From NCBI GenBank assembly GCA_000499405.2, contig HG738140.1, positions 5,694,701 through 5,758,700 on the forward strand: a stretch of DNA of 64,000 nucleotides, read 5' to 3'. Source of the DNA: Onchocerca volvulus. Taxonomy: Eukaryota; Nematoda; Chromadorea; Rhabditida; Onchocercidae. Made by a program: the position numbers and the translations under genes. The notes under the pieces were generated by a model. That model searched no databases and had not been told where the DNA came from. It saw only the letters and a list, made by a program, of their open reading frames with translations. Positions 48,679 to 60,067 of the stretch are shown piece by piece (the first letter of the stretch is position 1; the number at the start of each line of letters is the position of its first letter).

Positions 48679-49504
48679 CCATGGTCCACGTAATCCACGC
48701 ATGTTTTGTAAAAGAATGAATAAATAAGCATTGAAATGCATCATTATACACTAATGGTCAGATTTGAAGTCTAATATAATAGCATAATCTATTGCCGTGA
48801 TACTTCCACGTCTACTACACGTCTACTACATATGAGCATACATACATTTATAAAAAAATGAATAAATAAGCGTTAAAATGCAGATCAGAAATGAAGTTGT
48901 ATTACACTTTATTGTGGTACTTCATTTTTGGTTAATAAATGCACGTATTTATTAATAATTTGGATTGAAAATGAGAAAATATTGGAATTTCCTGAATCAA
49001 TTGGCAGATTTCAATATTGCAATACAAAAGAACAGATGTCATTAATACGCTTGAAAGCATTCATTCAAATCCAATTCGTGCAAGTCATCAAATTCGAAAT
49101 ACAAAGCGTGAGATTTAGCCAAAAATATTAATCAACAAAGTAATGATTCCTGAGAAATCTTTGATTTGATCTAAAATAAAATAAAATGAATCGATGCGGA
49201 GAAGAGAAGGCGCTATGTAAGACTGACAGTTGCCGAAAGAATCTTTCATAAGACTTTTTTTTTTTTTTGGAAATTCTCAGTTTATGACGATTTTCCATCA
49301 CAATTCCTGATTTTTATAAATTGCAATATATTAATCGATTTCTAAAGACAGAAAAATTCCTGAAATTAAATACTCACTTAAATTCGGCAACTTCACTATT
49401 CTCGATGGCCATCTTCGCGATATTCCCGCTGTTAAACAGACAATTCACATCCAAAATTTTGGATATTTACAATTTCATCATTTGATGACTGATTTTGATA
49501 AGCG

Positions 49505-49760
49505 ATTATCATTTGATAACTAATTGATTGTGAATTCTCACATTTTGAACTGCAAGTTTGATAACTAATTGATTGTGAATTCTCACATGTTGAACTGCCA
49601 CCTTTTCTTATTAAATTTCGTTCACATACAGACAGTTAACATTCCAAATCTCGGTTATTTACAATCTTATCATTTGATAGCTAATTGTGATCACTTGATA
49701 ACTGGTTTGACAACTGATTATTACTTGATAACTGATTGATCATAAATTCTGGCATTTTAA
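49505..49760. repeat. degenerate tandem repeats
   Basis: GATAACTAATTGATTGTGAA then TTCTCACATNTTGAACTGC occur twice in a row (about 49515-49560 and 49561-49605). Looser copies of TTGATAACTGATTGATCA follow up to 49760. The block precedes the copper transporter start. Confidence 0.85.
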
Positions 49761-49891
49761 ATTACCACCTGCTGTTATTAAATTTCGTATGTTCCGATCT
49801 TGTACGTAGTTCGAATTTTTTATCTTAGTGTTACATTAGTTTTCATTTTTATTATATTTCGTTGTATTTCACGAATAGTGTATATTTAAGG

Positions 49892-52653
49892 ATGTTCCTG
49901 CTTCATGATATGATTAAAATGATAAGTTCGATTGATGGAACTGATGATTGGAATTGGAAAAACGATTCATCATGGGTAATGAATTCGATGGTTCTTCATT
50001 TTGCCAACCACGAACTCATCTTATTCGATTTCTGGAAAACTGGAACAGTTCTTGGTTCGTTGCTTTTTTTTGCTATATTCATATCATAAGTCATCATTTG
50101 TATGTTTTCATTATTTCTAATAACTCACTCTTATCCAAAAATTATATTATTTCCCATGCATCTTTATTGGGAAGCGAGTCGAGAGTTGCCGGAACCTGAA
50201 ATAAACCTGAAAAAAAAAAACATTGCTTGAAATGGAGATTGAATTATAAAATATATTATTATATGTGTATGCGGACGGAGACGAAAATTGAGCGTTTATG
50301 AAGCGTCTAAACAGTACGTTAAACAAAAACATACAAATTTATGATTTTACATGTCGATAAAGTATAAACTTATTGTAAATTACCAGAAGGAATATTATAT
50401 TTTGTTACAATCATTTTAAGAGATCAGTTGACTAATAATAAAAGATGATAAGAGTGTTTAAATAAGAAACTGTGATAAGAATGTATGAATAAGGAAGCCG
50501 CCAACTCGACATAAAGATCGAATTGTTGTAGCTATCGAAGTAAACATTACAGATAATAAGAAACAGTTTAACTGCATAGATACTGAAAAAAAAAAAGATC
50601 ACTTTTACCTTTACTTACCTTTACCTTCAGCAAATATCATGACAAATTCTTTGATTATGATATATCGTCATTTGTGAAGGGCGAAATTTTCAGTTTTGTC
50701 ATTCTTCTCATTATGTAGTATCAAAAGGCTTTTCTTAATACTGAGAAAAAAATTAGCAATAATTAAGCGAATGCATTCCATCAATCGTTTGTGAAGGATT
50801 CCATCTCCTGGCCAAATTTTTCATCAATGAATGCAGGAAGAACATTTGAATTTAGATAAAGATGAATGAAACGAACACAAGCATTGCTAGTTAATAGGTC
50901 GATATGGAATTGCATCCCGTTAAGTTCATTAGCGGTATCGCAACTTTCACAGATAAGTTTACGCCTTGCTTCTTCTGTTAATCATACTTTGCCATGTTTT
51001 CTAATTTCAGGTCTGTTGGCATCTGTTCTAATCGTTTTCTTGTTAAGCGTTTTATATGAAGCAGTTAAAGGTACTTATCTTGCATTTTCGCTCTTAAAAT
51101 AGAATATTCATAAACAATGCTAATTATTTAATACTCGAGTTGATTGAATTGTTTGTTTTATTTCATTCAAGTAGTATAAGTGACAGAAAATTCGAATAGC
51201 AGTTACAGAAAATTTTATAGTTTCTATTTGATTTAAACTATATACTTGTCTTTTGAACATTTAAATCTTTAGATGTATATTCTCTTGCTGATTTATGCTT
51301 TCCATATTCACAATGAAAATTCGATGCTACTAGATTTTGATATTTTAATATGTTTCATTCAAAGCTGACACAATATGAACTATTTCAATATAACTTTTTA
51401 CGGATTGCTTAAATGTATGAAATATTTGTCATATAGAGCAAAATTTAGTCTACTTTTAGCTCTTCGCTTATATTTTGCTCGAAATCGTGCTGTTGAACGA
51501 CAGAATCGTATTCAGTCAAACATTGTTGTTCGTGAATCTTCGGAACATATTGACAGTGTGAGCGCCGAAATGAACTCATATTCTCCTATTTTCGAATATA
51601 GCGGGTAGGTTTACAGTTTATTAGATTATAATAGGAAACTTCCAATAATACTCGAAAATGAATGAAAAATAATGTGTATTTTTTTTTTTTAATATGATTC
51701 GATTTCATACTCACTTCTCTTTTTTCAAGAGGCAGTTTTTATACTCCTCTTTTTTCAAGAGACAATCTTGGAATTTTTCGCTACTTAAATGCATATCGGT
51801 ACGGACAAATAAAGTTAATAAAGTATATCGCCTTTTACATTAATTTTAGTACCTAAGTTGTATAATTATAATCTTGATAATCAGACCAAGTTCCTTATCT
51901 TGTTCTCCCTGAAATTAATGCTTTATTTTAATTTCTTTGCTTTTCTTTGTTTATTTTCATTGAATAATTTACTGTTAACTTTATTAACACCAAAGTGTTC
52001 AACAAAACTTTAGATGTATATTCTGTTGCTAATGTTTTCATTGATTGAATTTAAACTCTTTGATGAGCGATGTTATAGTTTACTGAGTTTCCGTTTGCAT
52101 TTCACAGCATTGCTCTGCATTTCGAGCATTTAAACTAGAAAGTCGATTGGTACAACGAGTGGGGCTCAAAAGATTGCTGCATTAAATAGAAATTTATTTG
52201 TGATTGTTATTCAAAAAAACTGCTGAATTTTTAAAGGAAACTTTAGTCAAATCTATATGAACTTTATATAAGGCTAATGATTTTTCCTGAACATTCTTTG
52301 TGTTTTACAATATAAAAGAAGGCTTCCATTTGGATGGAGTCTCTTTTGCATTCCTAAAGAATTATAATTCTTGAAAGTTTTTTGCTATATTTTAATGGTA
52401 TTACTGCATTACTATTTTTGATAAGCTCAAATGAATTTGCAGATTTCGGGCAATGAAACGGTTATTCACTTATTATCGAATAGTACAGTCATCATTATAC
52501 TTTCTACAGATACTTCTGGCTTACACCTTAATGCTGATTGCAATGACTTTTAATGTTTGGATAATACTTGGAATTGTATTTGGCGCAGCATTTGGTTATT
52601 TCCTTTTTTCCGAAGAACCAACTTCTATTGAAAACATTGGAACAAGTTGTTAA
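49892..52653 (+). CDS. CTR-family high-affinity copper transporter
   Basis: Four exons with matching phases: 49892-50054, 51011-51070, 51460-51604 and 52443-52653; 192 residues. CTR proteins are trimeric plasma- or vesicle-membrane Cu(I) channels. The N terminus is short and Met/His/Asp-containing (MFLLHDMIKMISS). SMVLHFANHELILFDFWKT matches the family segment before TM1. TM1 is VLGLLASVLIVFLLSVLYEA with the conserved LYExxK. TM2 carries the essential MxxxM in LMLIAMTFNVW, and TM3 the GxxxG packing motif in GIVFGAAFGYFLF. The cytosolic loop (residues about 75-122) is typical in size and Arg-rich at its start. The C terminus ends in NIGTSC, giving the usual Cys near the tail. A TTG 30 nt upstream is not needed, since the ATG at 49892 fits. 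Confidence 0.9.
50781..52129 (-). CDS. possible small gene nested antisense in the CTR introns
   Basis: Two exons on the opposite strand to the copper transporter: 52084-52129 (ATG, MLEMQSNAVKCKRKL) and 50781-50974 (ends with TGA), joined in phase 1 across GTAAAC and TTAACAG. The result is 79 residues. The long exon is open for 64 codons and protein-like: RRKLICESCDTANELNGMQF and FIDEKFGQEMESF. It overlaps only intronic CTR sequence: exon 1 lies in CTR intron 3 and exon 2 in CTR intron 1. A Cys-x2-Cys pair might bind metal, but no family is recognised. The long exon is the stronger part; the first exon may be chance. Confidence 0.35.
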
Positions 52654-53799
52654 TCTTAGCAAGTTTTTTTTTCAGTAATTTTATCACTTTTTAGTAAAGT
52701 AAAGAATTTCGTACTTCATGGTGCGCGAAAATTCGATGTCTTTTCTCCTTATATTATTATTTGTTGTACAGAGATATCCATAATTTCATGTAATATAAAA
52801 ATGTAAGACGTTTAAATGGATTCATGACAATAAAAATTCAAATTTTTCTCCAATTAGCTAAAATATTTTGCTATTTGATGATGCAAATTTCATTCTATTG
52901 ATGGTTTAAATCTTTTTATTGTCGTGATTTCATTTATTAAGATCTTTTGGTTTTGCAACATTCAGTTTTATTTTTAAATTTTTTATTAGCTTCCTTTGAA
53001 ATTTAGAAACTATTATGTATTGAGAAATCTTTGAATATATTTTTACCAAAATCAGGTTGTTATTTCCAACTGTAATTTTAAAAAATTATTTTTCACTGAT
53101 TTTTTCAGATGGTGCTTTCAATCCAAAGCTTCTTTTTTTTTCTTCACTCCATTTTTTTTTTGAATACATCCAAATGTGTGACTTTGCGCAATATTTTCTT
53201 GTTTTTAATCGCATCCAATTTGATTACGTTTTGCATAATTACATCTACATTGTATAGATTATTTGGTTGATTATTTTTGAAATTTTATTGATCATATAAC
53301 ATGTACTGTTGAAAAATTCACAGTTCTTAATAAAATCCACAACTTCAAAATTTCGAAAAATTGAAACATAAAACTCTTGGAAGATAGGCCAAGAATAAAA
53401 AAAGCTAGGTTATTCTATTTCATTTTAGTAGAAATGTCTTAGTGAAATTCATGCAAATTTCCGCTTCTTTCCTATGATGCCTTTTTTTTTTGCACTTTTC
53501 TTTTATACCCTATTTCTTCTACTGTTAGGAACATTTTAGGTTTGGAAACATTTTTTCTATTAAAAGAAAAAAGTTTTTTGATACTAATCTTTTTTCAATA
53601 AAGAAAAGGAACAAAGACTGTCAGAAAGCTTTGATTTCAAAATATCAGAACTTGTGAAAGTAATAAAGTTAGAACAGCAGGGCTGACTGTTATTATTGGA
53701 ATTGCTTTTGTTTCGTGTTCGTCTGGGTTGAATGAAGTTCTCTTGGATTTTATATCCTGACATAGCTGCAATAAGATTTTTATCCAACATTTTTAGAAT
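52654..53799. other. intergenic space between convergent genes
   Basis: 3' flanks of the copper transporter (+) and acid phosphatase (-). The frame at 53584-53790 (minus) lies just after the phosphatase stop and is probably its 3' UTR. No other feature. Confidence 0.5.
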
Positions 53800-56700
53800 T
53801 TAGGAAGTCTGCAAGTAAAATAAGGCTTGCGAATTCCGATATTCACTCGGAAAATATCTTCCTATAATCAATTTTTGTCTGTGTTAGAATTTTTTTGAAA
53901 AAATTGAACCTTATTTATATTTCCTGGATAATAAGCAATTCCATGTGTGCGGAATTTACTGTAATCACAAAAACCATTCGAATCCATGTTTTCTGAGCAA
54001 TCTGAATTGCAAAATTACAGCTAAATGGTAAGTGATGCATGTAATAAATAATCACAACTTGTTATCAATGTAAATGTAGTCTCCAACCAGAATTTCGTAA
54101 ATTAATTAAAAAGAAAATAATTATTGTTTGCAAAACTAGTTATGCTAGTATTTCGAAGCATCGGTTCGTAAATTGATGCGATTAGGAAGCTGCAATAATA
54201 TTGGCAATTTTTTCCATGAAATTTATGAAAATGAATGGTAAATAAATACTAACGATCGAGTAAATTAGTAATGTTTTCTAATTGCGTTGCTGTGAAATTG
54301 CGGTGATAATATACCTGAAATTTTGAATTGACTAAATCAGATTTCAGTCAGTGTGTAACATCGAAATGTACTTCAAACTTAAAAAATTAAAACCTACAAC
54401 TAATTGCATTTTAAAATATAAAATAAACAACAAGCAGAATTAATTACATTTTAAATCTATAACTTTTCTCAAAATAATCATTGATTTTTTGACATATAAA
54501 GTATGTTATAAATCGTTTATTCTCGAAGTCTATCTTAAGAATAAGCCATCGATCCGGTGATAATATCTTTAAATTTAAATTCTATTTTGCAAAGATTTCT
54601 CTAAGCTTTATGTTGATAAGTGATAAGCAATAATGAAAATGATTACTTTCAATCCTGGTCCATTTGTAGTATTCCAGAGTTCAAAGAACATAGCGGCGGT
54701 ATATTTTGGGTATCCACCATCACTTAGAATTTTATGTTTAGCGTCCAATGTACACATTAATGCTGCTAACGTTGTATCATGCTGTAAAATTAACGCGTGA
54801 ATAAGTTGCAGTTTGAAGTTTGCTCTCCAATAGCTTCAAATTTCAAAATGTTAGGAAATTTGATCTGATAATTTCTAGATCAACAAGTTTTTTTGGTCGA
54901 TTATTGTGAAAGGTTTCTTTCATGAATGATTTTATTGGTTTCTTCAACTATATATTAAGTAAGCAACTTTAAGATGGATTATTTATGTAGATTGTAAGTT
55001 GAAGTTATCCACACAAATCATTATTTCGATAAATTTTTGATGACTAGTAATCGAAGGATCAATTAGCCTAAGCAGAAACTGAGCATGGATAGGTATAACA
55101 ATTCAGATCAAGGATCTAAACCTTGACCTGAGATTTCAAATATAGATCTCTTCTTGATAATTTTATGAAAATCCAGTAAAAAATTGTCTTCAATTATTTC
55201 TTGAATTATTTCTTCCTATCGACTAATTTCGATCACTTTTAAGTTTTTCTTGTTATTCTCAATTACACTCATTAATATTCTTCTACATATCCCTTTCTCG
55301 AACTGATGATATCTTTTCTCAAATTCATCATTTTTATGAAACGAATTTTTTGTTTTGCAGAAATATTTTGAGGAATTATTTGTGTGATATTTGAAAGAAT
55401 CCGGAACTTTAAAAGAAAAAATTCTAAGATTACTTATAAATTAAATCGTCTAGTTTAATTATTTCTGGCCAGAGCTTCGTTGTCATAAAGATAGGCCTTA
55501 TTTTAGATGACCAAAGATCAAAGTTGGGGTCTAGAGTACCGCTGTGAGTTGAAGTATGATTCTAATTGAAATCTCCAACAAATACGATAAACAAGTAAAC
55601 AGTGATACAAAATGATAGGCAAATTTAGTATCAAATATTCGAATTCATCACATTACCCATGTACCATTATATGATAATTACTTGAAAGTAAAAGTAATCG
55701 AATGACCAATTTAAGAAAAAAAAATTTTGGCTTCCTATTTTTTTTATTTTAGTCCTAACTTTCGTTTTCTAATTTTAACTTTTTTTTTTAATTTTAGATT
55801 TAAAATATGATAACTTCACTTACTGCCGAATATGCATAATACTTGAGGTTATTCATCCACGTGCAATGTGAATTTTCGTAATTTTCAGGTTTCAAACAGT
55901 ACAGCTATAATTAGAATAAAAGTTGAGACATATAAAATTTCACATATAACTCAAAGTAAATTTTCAGGTTTCAAACAGTACAGCTATAATTAGAATAAAA
56001 GTTGAAACATATAAAATGAATGATATTTAGATAATCAAATCAAATTCTACATTAACTCAAATACAGAAAGCTACTGAAAAATAAAAATTGATTTAGCGCA
56101 TAAATGATAATTTTAACCTTTAGGTCAAAATGATTCAATATTGACCAAAAAATGCTACCACCTCGGATTTTCCCAATTTCATGTTTAAAATCAATCCCAT
56201 CGTACGGTTGTAGATCTGTAATTTATCGATTTCAGTCATTCCTTGCAATGAAACACACAGAATTTTTTCTTCTAGAAACTTTTTTTCTTAATTTTTTTTT
56301 CTTTTTAGAAATTTAGAAATTTGGATTTTGTGCAATATCACTTACTTAATCCATTTTCATAATTTTGGATTGCATAGCTTAGCTGTCGCAATTGATCATA
56401 TTGATAATCACTAACAGGTATTCTGAATGCATATAGTTTCTGTAATTTTACTCTTTTTTGGCTGCAGTGTCAGAAGAAATATTAGCATTCAGAACCTGAT
56501 AATCTAGATATTTAAGTGTATAAATTGTCAGGAAATCATGAGTAACAGCTATTATCTATTGTAGATAAATGGAACATGTGAAAATATTACAATTAGTGAA
56601 TGATAAAGGAGTGACAATGGCAAAAAAAAAAAAAAAAAAAGATGATTGAAATTACTAATTAAAGCTATGATATAAACTTTGCAACAAAAATAGATTATTT

Positions 56701-59700
56701 ACAAAAATCAAATATTTTTGGGTTAGGAATTTTGAAATGTATGATTGGACTTTCTGAAGCTCTGAACTAATGAATCATAATAACATTAATAGGTTTAATA
56801 GTAGATATCCACACGGTCAGGCTCAAATCTAACAGCAAAAAGTTTTTCTTATTTGTTTTCTCGTATTATAATATTTCAGTCATTCATTTATTCATCAAAG
56901 AATTATTTCGAAGTTTTCTAATGGAGGAAAATTATTGTTAAATTATCTTGAGAATGAACTTTTGGACAAACCTCGCAATAAAATGTATCAACACAACGAG
57001 GCACATCATTGAAACTCAATGATTGTTTACAGATTGACTCCAGTTCTTCTAAAACTCCCTGAAAGTTTCAGAATCATTCTAGATTCTATATAATTTTACA
57101 CGGTTTCGATCATATATTATAATTTAGAAAAGTTGAAAAATTATAATTTTCAAGGAAAATAAATATCACATAGTTTTTTTTTAAATAATAATAATTTTAT
57201 ACATTTCTACCGTATATTTTTTCACCAAATTTTTCCATTCAGGTGTTTGCTGCACTAACTTCATGAGCCATTTTTGTCGTGGACAATACGTGTCAGGAAT
57301 TCCTACCTAAAATATTAATGATATTCTTTTTTTTTTTTTTTTTGTTTGCTCTTTGAAATTTGAAAATTTTAAAAACTTATGAAATTTAGAAGAACAAAAG
57401 TCGTAATTATGACGTAATTTTTTCAATGATTCTCGGTATTATTGGTTGGGAAAAAAAACTAAGCATCTATGATAGAAATATATGCTAACATAATCGGTAT
57501 TTTTCACAACGGTATGTATAGGAACCGGAATAAAACCCTGCGGCCATTCCGTTATATTCGGGAAATCAATGCCAATGCGTTCATTCTGAGATGGATTATT
57601 GTAAAAGCCAATAAAATTCGCCATGGCACTGATCAAAGTTCTATTCACATCCGTTGAACGTACATATATCTGAAATGAAAAATATGATTTTCTTTTTAAA
57701 CAAAATTCATACATTTTTCTTTGGTTTCTTCTAAAAAATGATGAATTTAAAGTGCCATAATTCGAGTTCGATAATTTATTGATGTTCTTTTTTAAAAATG
57801 ATTAGTCAGTTATTGAACTCCATTTATGTCATTTTAAATTTCAATGAGCATAGGCATAATGGAGTAGGATTTTTCATATGTCCTATTTATTAATTTCATA
57901 TGTCCCATTTATTTATTTTACTAGCTATACTCAACCACCCAGAGCTGGCTGGTCCAGCTAATCTATATAAATAAAAATGTCCGCTCATTTACTTTTACTT
58001 GTTACAGCTGTGACAAGTAAAAAAAAGCAGGTATATCTATACAAAAATACGAATGCAATGTTGTTTCAAAAGTCACAACGATTATTACCTAGCAGTGGAT
58101 CAATGATTTGGTTGACTTTACCTTGTTTAACCGTTAATCAGAGTGTTTTGGCGGGAAACATGTTTATCCTTACGGAGAAAAAAAAAAGTAGGCATATTTT
58201 TATATTTATTTTACACATATCTATATTGTGGCAAAATTTCAAGGCAATCGGTGAAGAAATTGCAACGTTGTGTCAACAGCCATAATGAACATTTACATTT
58301 TTATTTATATAGATTATAAAGATCTAAATCTGGGAAAAAGTTTTTTTTTTTTGAAATTTTTAGAGGAAATATCTTGCAGCATTTTTAAAACTTTTAACAG
58401 TATTTTATTGCTATTTCAAGCTTTAGAACTTTTTCCCACTTTCATTCTCGTGAAATGTCACTTTGCTGTAGAAATGAAATTTTCTTCGACATTTTTTTTT
58501 TTACTCTTAATTTTTTATTGCAACCGATAAACTTTTTTTTACTTGCAGCTTCAAAAATTTTCTTCCTAACTGAATGAAGAATTTCTCTCGCCATCTTCCT
58601 CATCAAAAGTATCAGTCTGAATCGCATCTGTCCTATACTTTGTTTTTTTTTTCCCCTGTTTCTTTGCAAAAAAAAAAAAATTGTTTACACTGAAAAAAAA
58701 AAAAAAGAGGAAAAACAAAAGTATAAATTTTCTTTTAGCATTATATCAATCCAAAATATTTAATAGGTGATATAAACGACTTATCAAACTTCAGAAGGAT
58801 ATAATGATATACCTGGCGTGGATCGTAATATGAACTGAGAAATTTGAGCGAATTGACATAACGATTGTAAATAATCTTTCCTAATTTGACCTGTTGTATC
58901 ATTCCTTGCTAAAAAATTAATTTCTATTATCAAAATTTTGTTGCAACATTTTAAGCAATCAATTTCTCTTCTTCAATTAAACCTTATTCTCAATCCTCTT
59001 TTGTCATCTTTCCGCTTCAGATGATTTTAACTAATCCCCCTATTTTTGATTGTTTGCTGAGAGAGGAAGAGACAATTTTGTGTTTCTAATGTATAAAGTG
59101 AAAGAATGTTGATTTTTTGTTTACAAAGCGAATTTCTCTTTTTCCTTTTTAAACCGAAAGAATGTTGAATTCTCTTTTCGTTTTTGTTAATAAAAACCAG
59201 ATAAATATAATTTAAAAAGGATGACAAATAATGACCCATTGCTAGTTCGTTAATAATACGACTTACTACTGTAAGTTGTCCCAATCCTTGGGGCCAATGT
59301 TCTTGTTGTATTGGACAACCTTTGCATGATCCTATGGGTGCTCGATCACCATGTCTCCAAATCTTAACATTTTAGGAAAATTGTGATAAAGAAAACAATG
59401 GAGAAATAAATTTAATTAGAAGTAATATGGCTGAATTTTGAATTGTTGAGTATGGCAACGAAACTGATATTGTTATCTTTGATTTATAATCATCACCGCA
59501 CTACTTGCTAGTATTTGATGATTGTGATGATATCTTGTTGAGAAATTATTACAAGCTAAAAATAACAACATATTTTTGTTGTTGTTTTTTTTTTTTTTTA
59601 AATAATAACAAAAATAATTACATAATCTTGTTGCTTTAAAATTTTTTAGATGCGACATTAGTTATTGGTATCAGTTAATGGATTCGATATTTGTACAAAA

Positions 59701-60067
59701 AATCTATTTTCTTAAAGCATTTTTAATTATTAAAGTCATTCTGGAATGACCCGCAGCGTAACGGAACAGAACTTTTCTCTGAACTACGAGACAATTTATC
59801 TTTAACGTTTGTATACTGAACTAATAATTAAAAATACAGCTTTGTTCTGCTAAATATGAATCATTTCTGTAATTCAGCATCTCGAAAAGCATTTTGATAA
59901 ACAACAATACCGCCTGAAGAAGCAAAAGGTCATCGCCTGCTATCAATGATATAATTGCAGCAATAGTTATCAATTGAATATTGCACATTATGATCTAAAA
60001 ATGACATAATTATACTGCGAAATCTTGTGCTTACTGCTACGTTTCTATCGAAGAAGATGACTCGCAT
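53800..60067 (-). CDS. secreted/lysosomal-type histidine acid phosphatase
   Basis: Thirteen exons in order: 60035-60067, 59911-59994, 59267-59362, 58813-58908, 57490-57669, 57211-57306, 56972-57058, 56346-56439, 56118-56215, 55824-55904, 54647-54781, 54254-54314, then 53910-54001 with a possible 9-nt last exon 53800-53808. All phases agree; about 413 residues. A second Met (MCNIQLITI) in the next exon may be the true start and heads a signal peptide (LITIAAIISLIAG). Catalytic motifs: IWRHGDRAP, in which the histidine forms the phospho-enzyme; YVRSTDVNRTLISA; and HDTTLAALMC, supplying the proton donor Asp. Also typical are IRGGSIFWSILNHF and FELWNTTNGPG. Several N-glycosylation sites (NRT, NIT, NFT) and paired cysteines fit secretion or lysosomal targeting. 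The C terminus is unsure: if the last intron is retained, the protein gains about ten residues. No C-terminal membrane anchor was seen. Confidence 0.92.
55881..56017. repeat. 58-bp direct repeat spanning a phosphatase exon boundary
   Basis: 55881-55938 and 55960-56017 are identical except for one base, with a 79-bp period. The first copy includes the first 24 coding bases of the exon at 55824-55904 and its splice acceptor; the second lies wholly in the intron and so carries a duplicate acceptor. Confidence 0.95.
57961..58314. mobile_element. MITE with 20-bp perfect terminal inverted repeats
   Basis: ATCTATATAAATAAAAATGT at 57961-57980 is the exact reverse complement of 58295-58314. Both ends are bordered by TA (57959-57960 and 58315-58316), as expected for a TA target-site duplication. 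The element is 354 bp and sits in the acid phosphatase intron between the exons at 58813-58908 and 57490-57669. Its internal frame has no transposase features, so it is non-autonomous. The TA target suggests Tc1/mariner-type mobilisation, by inference only. Confidence 0.85.

Larger units (their letters stand above)
48165..49891. other. intergenic region with hairpin and tandem repeats
   Basis: Divergent promoter region of the bHLH gene (-) and the copper transporter (+). Holds the hairpin at 48371-48442, tandem repeats at 48584-48678 and 49505-49760, and a GAATGAATAAATAAGC-containing segment repeated at about 48714 and 48856. A possible start exon lies at 49378-49412 (minus): 11 codons, MAIENSEVAEF, with donor TTTAA|GTGAGT, no identified partner and a phase that does not fit the bHLH exon. 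Confidence 0.5.

Noticed and set aside
53584..53790. 68-codon minus-strand frame after the acid phosphatase
   Set aside because: The phase from the preceding exon runs into a stop (ACT TCC TAA) at 53800, so this is probably 3' UTR.
57961..57990. Helitron-like 5' end (TCTATATAAATAAAAATG)
   Set aside because: The exact inverted copy at 58295-58314 and the TA flanks fit a TIR element, not a Helitron.
57977..58285. 102-codon frame considered as a transposase or host gene
   Set aside because: Fills the MITE between its TIRs but has no catalytic motif; likely an incidental open frame.
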